Of a DNA stretch of 64,000 nucleotides, positions 51,183 through 63,100 are shown one piece after another. Origin of the DNA: Burkholderia diffusa. GTDB taxonomy: Bacteria; Pseudomonadota; Gammaproteobacteria; Burkholderiales; Burkholderiaceae. The notes below the pieces were generated by a model, which saw nothing but the letters and a program-made list of their open reading frames with translations, did no database searches and had not been told where the DNA came from. The translations under genes and the position numbers were made by a program. Positions within the stretch are counted from its first letter, which is position 1. Each line of letters opens with the position of its first letter. The DNA lies in NCBI RefSeq assembly GCF_902499115.1, contig NZ_CABVPN010000009.1, positions 152,600 through 216,599 on the forward strand, written 5' to 3'.

Positions 51183-54100
51183 ATGGTGTTGATGGCTGTG
51201 GGCGGGGGCGGGCCGGTGAACGTGCCGCAGCCGCAGAATGACGACGATCCGGCACCGAAGAACGGGGCGGGCAGCACCCCGCCGGCCCAGACGCCGGAAC
51301 AGCAGGCCCTCGCGGCCGCGCAGGCCGAGACGCAGCGCCTGCTGCAGCTCGCGCAGGCCGAAATGGCGACGCTCAAGCGTCTGCACGACCAGGGCGCGTC
51401 GCAGGCCGATCTCGACAACCAGGTGAAGAAGGCCGAAACCGCATGGGGCTCGGTGCAGGCAGCCGTCGAGAACCAGATGCGCGTCGCGGCGGACGGCGGC
51501 GGCGACACGAACAAGGCGATCGCGGGCGTGGCATCGGATCTGCGCAATGCGTCGCCGAACGATCCGGTGTTCGGCTCGGTGCTCGACGATGCGCAAAAGG
51601 CGGTGTCGGCCGAATCGGCGCCTGAGCGGGCGACCAACGTGAAGGCGTTCCAGTTCGCGATGGCGATGCAGAAGGATCAGGCCGCGAACGCCGACGTGCA
51701 GCAGTACAACGCGTTGCCGGGCGGCATCCGGCGCGCCGATCCCGACACCGGCGCGCAACTGCGCCAGGCGGCCACCACGGCCGACACGAACGCCGACGAC
51801 GCATACACGGCACTCACCACCGCGTTGCGCCACGAATACAGCACGTCGGCCGCGACGCTGCGTCTGAACGACGCGAAGGCCGACTATGCGGCGTGGCAGA
51901 AGGAGCCCGGCGGATTGCGCCGCGCCGACGAGGCCGACATCACGCAGGAGCTGTCGCAGGCGCAGAGCCAGTACGACAAGGTCGTGACGGGCGGCGACGA
52001 CACCGCGCTGACCTACGTGACGGCCGACGAGCAGAAACAGGTCGTCGCGTCGGTGAAGCAGAATCACGACGGCATGTGGTACACCGGGCTCGTCGACGCG
52101 CTGGGCGAGGAAAGCCAGCTCAAGCGCACGATCGCGACGATCAATCCCGACGATCCGTCGCTGTCGCCGCAGATGAAACAGCTCGCGCAGTCCGACCCGG
52201 TCACGTTCGCGCTGTTGCAGGACACCGGTGTGACCGTCGATCCGAACGACCCGAAACTGTCGCCGCAGGAGAAGACGCTTGCCCAGCAGAATCCGCTCGC
52301 CGAGGCGTTCGTCAAGCTGACGGGTGTTCCGGTCAGCACGGACGGCAAGAGCGAATCGGAAGCGCAAGCCCTGAACGCGCAGATCAACCAGGCGGGCGGC
52401 GTGTTCGCGTATGCAATGGCGCACGCCGACCAGAACCAGCCCGGGTACCAGAAGATCAAGCTGCTGCTCGCCGCCGCGCCCGACGTGCGGCTGCAGTACA
52501 CGCAGCAGCAGGTCGCGCAACTGATGGAGAATCCGGGCAGCAATCCGGGCGCGGCGCTTCAGGTGCTGAACACCAACATGAATGCGTCGTTCTCGCTGGA
52601 CGAACGCCAGACGCTGTGGACGCAGGCGGGCCAGCCGCATTTCAACGCGAACTTCATCCATTCGCAGATCGATCCGCTGATGCAGAAGCCCGATTCGCAA
52701 GCGACGGACCAGGCCAGCATGCAGGCGCGTTACGACGGCCGGATGAATGCCGACAAGGCCGGCAAGTGGATGCAGGACATCCTCGCCAATGCCCCGCCCG
52801 AATTCGCGGGCGTCGTGCTCGATACCGTCGAGAAGGATTTCGGCAACAAGTGGACGCAGTCGAACACGGGCACGCCGCAGCCTTACGGCGACGGCATCGA
52901 GTTCTACAAGGGCCTCAGCACGGCGGTCGGGCTCGCCGATCAGCAGCCGACCGCGAGCGGCGTGCCCGTGCATCGCGAAGACGACGTCGCGAGCTGGCTG
53001 CTCGACGCCAACGGCAACGCGAAGACGATGATCTATACGTTGCGCGGCAGCGACGCCGGCTACGGGTTCGACGGTGTGCGGCAGGCGCTGTCGTCGGGCG
53101 TCGACCCGTCGTTGTCGAAGGCGCTGCTGTCAAAAATGCAGAACGACGACCGGTTCCGCTCGGGCTTCGCGAACGACTTCCAGCTGCGTTACGACCAGGG
53201 CACCAAGAGTGCCCAGGACAAGCAGAACAAGGACGCCGCCAGCGCCAGCTACAAGCTGTTCCAGGCCGATCCGGACAAGCAGCTGAAGGCGTATTTCGAC
53301 GACTTCCAGAAGCACTTCGACGACAAGTCCTATACGTTCACCACCGGCTCCGATCAGATGACGAACTTCGTCGGCGCCGGGCTCGGGATCCAGCCGGACG
53401 ACCCGGGCGCGACGCCGACCGACCGGAACGACGTGCCGTCGATGGCGCTGCTCGAACAGTTGATCGTCAGCAACGGGCAGTTGCAGAACGGTAGGGCGGT
53501 CAACAGCCAGTCGCTGTACGCGAGGAATTCCGCCGCGACGCAGATGATCCAGAACGTCGTCGATCAGATCCGCAAGGTCGGCGGCGACCACGCGGTCGTG
53601 TCGCTGGTGCCGATCTACTACGTATCGAAGGGGACCGGCACCGCGCCGAGCGCGCTCTTCAAGGTGCAGGTGGAGGGACATCCGGACCAGTACAAGCTGA
53701 TCGACGATCGCGGCTGGAAGTACGACACCGTCGACGACTACCAGCACAACAATGCGCTGTCCGATGACGGCAAGCTGTACGTGCCGAAAAGCCTGACGAA
53801 CGGTCCGGCGTCCGGCGGTTTCTCGCAATACGAAACGATCGACGCGCACAAGACCGAGTGGTACCAGCACGCCGAACACATCCTCGAAATGGGTGCCGGC
53901 ATTCTTGCCGCGGCCGGCGGTGTCGTGCTGGTTGCGAGCGGCATCGGGGCGCCGGTCGGCGGCCTGATGCTCGGTGCCGCGTGGACGGCCGTCGGCGCGG
54001 GCATGGCCGTCGGCGTGCCGGCCGCGATCGGCGACCTGAAGAACCTGAGCGATCACGGCCAGTCGATCGGCTTCGGCAACGTACAGGCGCGCGGCGACTG

Positions 54101-57100
54101 GATCAGCCTGATCGGCAGTGGCGCGGGCTTCGCCGGCGCCGGGCTCGGCGTGGCGGCGAAGTCGCTCGCGGAGGCATCGTCGCTGCTGCGCACGACGGGG
54201 CGGGTCTCCGACCTGCTGACGGCCGCATCGCGCGGCGACGGCGCCGCGGCCGACGTGGCCAGTGTCGGCCGTTTCACGCAGGAAGCCGACGCGTTCCAGT
54301 CGCTCGCGCAGACGACAGGACGCACGGCCGGCGTATTCAATGTCACGGGCGGCCTGATCGGCGGCTACCAGATGGGCGACCAGGGCGTGTCGCTGGTCAA
54401 GAACTGGGACGCGATGTCCGATTCCGATCGCGCGCAGCAATTGCTCAACCTCGGCATCGGCATCGCGCAGATGGGGCTCGGTTCGCACACGCTGATGGAG
54501 CGGCCGATTCGAGCCATCACGAAGACGCCCGCACCGTCGACGGTGTCGCGGCCGGTCGCGATCAACGTCGTCGACACGTTGTACGGCAACGGACTGGCGA
54601 ACCAGCGTCTCGCGGTCGGCGAGATCGGCAACCCGTGGCAGCACGCGGAGGAGCAGGCGAACAGCTTCGGCGAACCGGCCGACGACGGCGGCACGGTCGC
54701 GCCGGCCGACAAGGGGCTGCGGGCGCGCGTCGCCGCGTGGTTGCGCGCGCACCGCATGCAGGGCACGCCGGACGACGCCGCGATCGTGCCGCGGCTCGCG
54801 CCCGACGGCGAAGCGACGCCGGCCGTCGCCGACGCGCTGGCTGGCGACGGTGCATCGACGGCCCGGGCCGGCATGCCGACAAACGGTGCGCATCCAGCGT
54901 CCTGGGAGATCCCCGCGCATGTCGCGGCCGATCCGGCGATGCTGAGCGAGGTGGTCGGAGGAATCATCGAGAGCGGCAACCGGCTCGAGGACGTCGAGTA
55001 CTACGTGTACGCGCTGCAGGATCCCGAAGGCAACGTGCGCAACCCCGAGGAAGACGGGCTGCCCGCGACCCAAAAGGGCAACATCGTCGACGACATGAGC
55101 GCGGCGCGGGCGGACCAGCGGCGCGCGAACGCGGCCGACGATGCGAAGGCGCGTGCGGCGGTTGCGCCCGACGAAGACGGCACGATCGGCGTGACGCGCT
55201 ACACGACGTATCACGACGCGCTGATGGTCGGCGCCGACGGCGTGGCCGGCGGCCGCTACCGGATCGCGCTGGTCGATCAAGGGGCGCTCTCCGCGGACGG
55301 CTCGGTGCCGCCCGAAGCGGTGGTCGGCCACGTCGGCCTGACCGACGCCGGCGATGCGTTCATGCTGTCGATGAACGATGCGTACGACCGCACGCTGCGT
55401 GTGGTGTACCCGCGCGGCTTCGATTCGCAGAAGCCGTTGATTCGCAACGAGGGCGGCCGGCGCGTCGACGTGATCAACGCGCCATTCGGCATGAGCGAAA
55501 CGCAGTGGGCCGCGTACCCGCGCCGCGAGGCCGACCTCGCGATCTATTCGGACAACCCGAGTCAGCCCGAGAACCGGCTGCCGGCGGGCGAGCGGCCGTT
55601 GATGCCGGTGCCGCCCGGCTATTTCGCCGTGTACGCGCATGCGTGGGCCGATGCATTCGCGAGCGCGACCGGCAAGGCGATGAGCGCCGAAGACATGGCC
55701 GAGCTGATTCGCCAGAGCGGCTGGGACGGCAAGTCGCCGGTCATTCTTTATGCGTGCGGCGCCGGCACGCGCGTGAGTCCGCTCGCGCAATTGCTCGCGA
55801 ACGTGCTGGGCGTGGACGTGTACGGCGCAAGCGGATTCGTCGCATGGCGTTCGCCGCGCTATCGGGCCGACGGCAGCCCCGACTCCGGTTATGCGGGCGG
55901 CATCCTGATCGAACCCGGTGCGCCCGATCAGGCCGGCGTGCCGGACCATTCGGTCAGCGGCGAACCGCGCACGTACCGGTTCTCGCCGGCGCTGGCGGTC
56001 ATCGACCAGGGCGCGCATCCGGTCGACTGGAGCGGCGTCGCGCCGCGCCCGGTGTCGAATCATTGGGGCGGCAGCGCCACGACGGGCGACGCGCGCGTGC
56101 CGATCGGCGTGTACGTGTGGCGCCTGTTGACGAAACGCGGCTCGATCATCAATCCGCGCAGCGGCCGGTCGGCCAGCGCGCTCGAGATGACGCATGCGCT
56201 GGAAGAACTGGCGTGGAAAGGCTATACGCCTGGCACGCCGATCGCGCTCGAGGGGCCGCGCAGCGGCGCCAATCCCGAGTTGCTGCAGGAATTCGCGGAT
56301 CTGATCCAGGCGCCGGTATTCGGCCGGCTGGGCGACGACGACGCGGCCGGATGGCGGCGGGCGCTCCCCAATCCGGGCCGACGGCTTGCGCGCTTCGAGA
56401 TCGAGCCCGACGTGAACGGGAAGTTCTCGCCGGGCGGCGCGCAGCCGGTCCGGATCAATCCTCTGGAACTGCGGCCCGTGCCGGGTTCGAACGTCGTAAA
56501 CCTGCTCGGGCACGCGACCGCTCGGCAGTTCCTTAAGGTGTCGGGGTTCGACATCGCCGAGTCGCACGGCACGGCGCCGCGCGACGTGACCCTGGACAGC
56601 GCGGCCGCCGTCACGGAAGGCGGCAAGACGATTTCGCCGCGGCAATTCGCGCGCAAGCTGCTCGACGATCCGGCCTATACGGAAGGCAACGGCGTGCTGC
56701 TGACGGGCTGCTATCTCGGTGCCGGCGGTTACTCGTTCGCGCAGGAACTCGCGTACGAACTGCAGGTGCCCGTGATCGCGTCGATCACGTCCAACTCGGT
56801 GCGCGGCACCGGTGCGCTGGAACTGCATCCGATCGACGACAAGATCGTCCTGCCGGCAAACGATCCCGACGTCGCGACGCGGCTCTATCTGCATCTGCCC
56901 GAGGCGCCCGATGCGAGCGATCCGCCGATGGTGTTCGCACAGCGCGGCGAACCGGCGGCGCGCACGGCCGTGCATGACCATGCACCGGTCGAGCCGGTGC
57001 GCGCGATCGACGCGCAGATCGATCCGGACTCGGACAGCGGCCGCCGCGGCGCGGGCGGTACGCAAGGCGATGGCGGACGCCAGGACGTGACGCCGGGCGG

Positions 57101-60100
57101 GCCCGCGCATCCGCGGCTCGCCCCCGACGCGGAACCGGGCGAACCGCCAGTCTACGAGCCGACTCCGGTCGTCGAAGTCGGGCCGGGGCAGATCTACAAG
57201 GCGGACGAATGGGCCGCACGCGTCGAGCAGGTCGCCGAAGCCGAGGCCGACGACGGCCTGTCAGGGAAAACGCAGAAAATCTATCCGAAGACCAGCCGCG
57301 TCTATACGGACCGCCGGATCGCCAACGATGGCGTCGTCACGACGACGGTTCATGGTCAGTCGGTGCTGCAGCCCGGGTTCGACGACGTGACCGGCATCGA
57401 CGCGACGCAACATCCCGAGTTCCTGCGTCCGGCCGATACACTGCTGATGCCGCCCGACGATCCACTCCATCCGATCGGCGCGCGCGGGCTGATGTCGCCG
57501 CCCGGTCATCACGTCGTGTTCGGCCACGGGATATCGGCCGACGCGATGCTGGGCCCGGAAGGCCGTCCGCTCACGCCCGACGAGGTGGCCGAGCGCGTGG
57601 CGCCGCATCTCGAACCGGGGCAGGACGTCACGCTGTATTCGTGCTTCGGCGGATCGAACAAGCACGATCCGCTGCGCATCGCGCCCGGGCAAGTACGGGC
57701 GGCCAGCACGACCTTCGCGGCGGCACTCGCGCAGCGCCTGTCGGAGCTGACCGGACGGCCGACATCGGTCTGGGCGCCGCCGGACATCCTGCTCGTCGAG
57801 CCCGACGGTTCGACCACCGTACGCGGCACGCGGCTGACCGGCCAGGTCGACAAGGATCGTCTGCCGATGCAAAGCTTCCGCGGCGATCCGGCACGCGCGG
57901 GCCGGCCGGCGCTCCCCGCAGGACGCGACGCGGAACCGGCCGCGACGACCGCCCGTACCGCGTCGCGCCCGCTCGCCGATCCGCCGCCGCGCCCGACGGT
58001 GCCGCGCGTGGCCGATCCGACGTTTGCCGATCCCGACTACGATTTCACCGCGATTCCGGACGACACGTTCGAATCGGTCACGCTCGATCATCCGTTCCGC
58101 ACCGCGCTGGCCGAACGGCCCGGCGTGATCGGCGACGCGGCGCGCGTGACGCAACCCGGCGGCACGGTGAGCCAGCGCTGGCCGAGCGGCTTCCTCGACG
58201 GCCCTGAACCGACCCGCGTGATCGACGGGGTGATGCAGGCGTTCGACGCGGCCGGGCTGACCAACCTGCGCGTGGAATTCGTGACGCGCGACGGCAGCAT
58301 CGAGCTCGGCAGCGGCACCGATTTCGGTGCGCTCGATCCCGAGGACGGCTGGTTCCGGTTCAGCGGCACGGTGCCCGATGCACCGGCTACCGCTGCCGCG
58401 CACACGCCTGCCCCTTCGGTGACCGATGCCCGGCTCGCATTGCCGGAAGGCGTGCGGACCGTCGCGCACGGCGATCTCGGGCAGGCAATCGATACGGCGC
58501 ATACCGGCCCACGGAACCACGCATACGTGCGCACCGATGCGTTGCCGGACGGCACCGCGTTCGCACGGGACGACCTGACACCGCAGGAACGTGTCGCGGC
58601 CAGCGCGTCAGCGAACCTCGCCGCGGTCGAGGGCCAGGCACCGACCGACGTCGTGCTGCTGTCGGCGCTCGGCCACGATCCGGCTCGCGCGCTGCGCATC
58701 ACGACGCCCGATGGCGGCGAACTGGTCAAGCCGGCCGGTGTCGACATGTACGTCGTGCGCACCCGCGACGCGGCGACCGGCGAGGTGTCGTACCGGCTCG
58801 TCGGCATCGATCGCTCGGGCTTGCCGGAAGGCTATGCGGCCGTGCATGCGGGCGGCATGCGGGCGGTCGGGGCGACCGACGGGCGCCCGACCTGGCCGAC
58901 GATCGGCCCGGCGGGGCCGGCGGCCGGCCGCCTTGCCGGCACGGCCGGCGAATCGTCCGGCGCGGCGGCGCCTGCCGCCGTATCCGGTCATGCGAACCAG
59001 CCGGGCGTGCCGCAGGGCGCCGCGGTGGCCGAAGCGAGCGATCCACAGGCGGTTGCCGCGACATGGCTCGACAGCCTCGGCCGACGCACGCTCACGCGCG
59101 TCGATGGCCAGCGCGCGCCGACGCTCGACGGGTTGGGCCGCCAGCTCGGCCCGAACGCGCACGTGCTGATCACCGCGCATACCGACGCGCCGGCCGCCGA
59201 CGCCGAACACGCGGCGCCGGCGTTCGTCGCGGTGCTCGAGACCGACGAGCACGGCGCGCTCGGCCCCGTGCGGATGCTGGACGGCAAGCGCGTGCCGGGC
59301 GCGCTGCGCAAGGCGCTCGGGAAGACCGGCAGCAGCGGGCGCACGGCACGCCGTCAGTTCGATTTCTTCGTGTCGCCGGTGGCGCACGACGAGCTGATGC
59401 AGTTCGGCGGCGCGTCGAAGATCGAGACGCGGGACGGCAAGTCGTCGTGGTCCGTGACGGCGTCGGGTCATCCGGTCGACGCCGCGCTCGCCGCAGACGT
59501 GGCGAAACTGCACGACGCACCGGGTTTCAAGCGGCCGCGTCAGGCCGTGCGTGCCGTCGAGGGTGAGCGGCGCTGGATTCACGTGGTCGAAGACGAGACG
59601 GGCAAGGTACTCGGCTACGCGGAGCGCAACACGAACCACGAATGGAAGTACTACGAAAAAGCGCCGCTCGGCGACACCGAGGTTCCCGAGCAGGATCTGC
59701 GCACCGTGTTCCGGCGACGGCGCAGGGGCGGCATTCCGGTCCTGCGCTCGCCGCGGCGCGGCATCCGGTTCGTCGTGAGCGACGTCAAGCCGGAAACCGT
59801 CGATCGAATCGGCGGCTTCCGGCCGGCGAAGGAAACCACCCCGGCAGAGAAACCGCCGCACCGTTCGCTCGGCGATCTTTTCCAGTCGAAGGTGCCGCTT
59901 CGCCGGCCGCTCGAGCGCGCGGAGCAGGGCGGTGAAGGCAACACGGCAACGCGGCCGCCGGTCGATCCGCATTTGCTGCCGTCGCACACATCCGCGCTCA
60001 ATGTGGTCGATTTCAGCGGCAACAGCGTGCCGCACCTGCTGACTGCGATCCGCAACGGTGCGGTTGACGGCAACCAGCACGTGATCTACGTGTTCAGGAC

Positions 60101-63100
60101 GGACGGCGCCGTGGCCGAGGCGCTCGGCGATCCGGTCGGCGTGATCGCCGCGCGCAACGGCGAGATGCGGTGGTTCGACGCCGTCCGGCACGCCAACAAC
60201 CCGCATCACCAGGGCGTACCGCTCGACGAAATGCCGATCGGCAACGACCGGTTCGGCTCGGACGTGCATTTCCTGCTCACCCAGTTGCCGCCGCGCGCGT
60301 TCCTGCGGAGTGCGCGGCCGACGCGCATCGCGGCGCTCGAAGCGCGCGCGAAGGCGCTGCGCGAGCAGCTGTCCGACGCGGAAGCGCGTGGTCAGCATTC
60401 GGCGCCGTTCAGGGCGCTCGCGGCCCGGACGCGGCACGGTTACAACGAGGTGCTCAACGACTTGCAGCGCTTGCGGCGCAGCGGCACCGCACCCGCGCCG
60501 CTGTCGATCGAGCCGTACCAGCCCGGGCTCTCGTCGTCGACCGTCGTCGCGTTCAGCCTGCGCAATGGTGCGGCGAAAACCGAGCAGTATTTCCCGACGC
60601 ACGACCAGATCGAGGCCTACAACAAGCAGGCGCAGCGTGCCGGCAAAGTGAATCTCGTGCTGAAGGGCGAGCCGCAGGCCGTGATGGTCGACCCGGGCAT
60701 GTGGCGCACGCTGCTCAACAAGCTGTACGTCGGGCGCGACGTGTCGACGTCGGCGTCGCGCTTCCTGCCGGTGCCCGGCAAGCTGCGCGCGCGCACCCGG
60801 CGCTTGGGCGCGGCGACCGTCGCCGACCAGCGGATCCGGTATTTCTTCACGCGCTCGAGCGAAGCATTGCAGGACCGCATGGTGCCGATGGCACGTTCGC
60901 TGTCGCTGAGCGACGATCCGGCGCTGATGCGCAAGATCGTCGAGCAGTACGGCGGTGTGACGCCGGTCGTCACGCTCGTGGTCGATCCTCATCTCCTCGC
61001 GGCCGTGCTCGGCAAGGCGCACGATCCGGATTTCCTGCGCGCGGTGAAGGCGCTCGGCGACCAGAAGAACGCCGTGTTCGACGGCGAGAACGGGATGATT
61101 CATCCGGCGCCGGGCACGGACGGGACGGCACTCGCGCTCGATCATCTTGCACATCTGAATCGCTGGCTCGACGAGGCGGCGCACACCGGCTTCGCGATCC
61201 GGCTCGAAACGGCGCCATCGCGCGCGCTCGTGTCCGGCACCGACTACCGGTACCAGTCAGGCACCAACGACGCATACCACGATTACGTGCGCGTCATGAC
61301 GGCGCTCGAGAAGTGGTCGAACGAACATCCCGATACGACGGCGCCCAACGTGATGGTCACGTTTCACGGCTGGGACGCGGTGCCCGAATCGGTGCCGGGC
61401 GCAGGGCACGAGAAGCTGTTGCGCGCCGTGCTCGAGCGCGAGGGGCTCGAATGGGTCCACGTCGGCCTGTCGCTCGGCACGCACGGCGCCGACTTCATCG
61501 GCAACCAGGACCTGACCGGCGCACTCGCGAAACTGATCGTCGAGAACCGCGCGCGACCGGAAATCATCGATCGCCTGCACGGTGCCGATGCGCTCACACG
61601 CGTGTTCGAGCGCGTCGACCGCCAGACGCTGGCGAACCAGCATCAGTTGCTGTTCGCGGAGGTCGAGCGGATCGGTGCCGCGCAAGGGATGACGCCCGCC
61701 GAAGTGGCCGCGCTGCGCCAGAAGCTCTACGAAGGCAACACGACCGTGTGGCTGAACCAGGCGCGCAAGGCAACGATCGAGCATGCAACGGAACACTGGA
61801 AGGGTGACGGCAACGAGCCCGGCAACAAGACGGAGAAGGGCGCGCGCAGGTTCGCCGCACGCTGGCTGGAGCAATACGGCGCCAGCGTGCCGGACCGCGT
61901 GACCACCCGAGCGCAGCCATCCGCCGGGGACCCGGCCGACCACTGGCGCGCGGTCGTGCGCGATCCCGCGCTGATCAACGATGGCACCAAGCCGATCGGT
62001 ACCAGCCGGCGGGAGACCGCACAGCTCGCCAAGGTCGAGATTCCCGACGCGAAGCGCGCGCAGGCGGAGCTGCACGCACTGCGCGTGCACGACGAGCCGA
62101 TCGGCACGAACCGACGTCCGCCGTCGCGACGGCGGATTGCCGGCGAAATGACCGCCGCCACGCTGGCCGGCGGGACCGGCGCGGGCGCGCTCGTCGCGAC
62201 GGGCAAGGAGTTCGTGGGTACCGCGACGAATTCGCTGTACGCCGGGCTGCGCGTCGGCCGCGTGTTCCAGGCGCTGCATCACGGCGCGGTCGCCAGCCTG
62301 AAGAACGGCGATCCGCGCGTGTTCGATCGCGTCGTCGACCGCCTCGTGCGCGGCCTGCAGAAGCAACTCAAGGCGAACGGGTTCGACGCCGACGCGCGAG
62401 GTACGCAGCTCGAACAGATTGCACACGAAGGCAAGGCCGCCGCCGCGCAGTTGCGCGCGCTGAACGAGGACGGGACGCTGTCGTTCGACGAAACCGCGAC
62501 GCACACGCAGGCGATCGCGGCCGACATGCTCGCGCAGATGCAGGGCGTGGTCGGCGGGACGTCACTGAAACTGCTGCACCATGGCAGCCCGCGGCACGCG
62601 GTTGGTCGGTTAGGGCGGCTGTTCGCACTGGGAGGGTACGGTGGCTCGATCACGATCAACGGGGCCAAGTTCCTCCATGGCGACGGGCTGGCCGGCGGGC
62701 AGGCTTTGGGCGGGATCATCAGCGCCGTCTCTACCGGGATCGTCTATAAGGGTGGTTCGCGCGGCGTGAATGCGGAGAATCGCAGTCAGCTGGCGCGGAT
62801 CGCGAGCGCGACCGGCGACTACGTGACATCGGCCGTTGGTCTGGCAAGCGGCATCCACGGCGCAATGGCCGCCCACACGTTCGGCGACGGGATGACCGGC
62901 ATGCTCGGTGCGATGTCCGGCGCGCTGCTGGGCGCCGGCCGTCTGCATACGCAATTCCCGAATGCCACGCCGTGGCTCGCGCGCTTGCCGACAGGCATCG
63001 CGCTGTTCCCGGTGGCGATCTTCGGGATCATGCAGGGGTACGGCGTGATCTCGGCGATGACGGGATCGGACGACAAGGACAAGCATCCCGGTGCCGGTCC

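Noticed and set aside
51893..53494. 533-residue plus-strand frame inside the giant gene
   Set aside because: Overlapping frame-shadow without its own ribosome site or domain.
53130..57110. 1,326-residue minus-strand open frame inside the giant gene
   Set aside because: Arg/Val/Asp-rich antisense shadow. Such frames are common opposite GC-rich genes, and no start or motif supports it.
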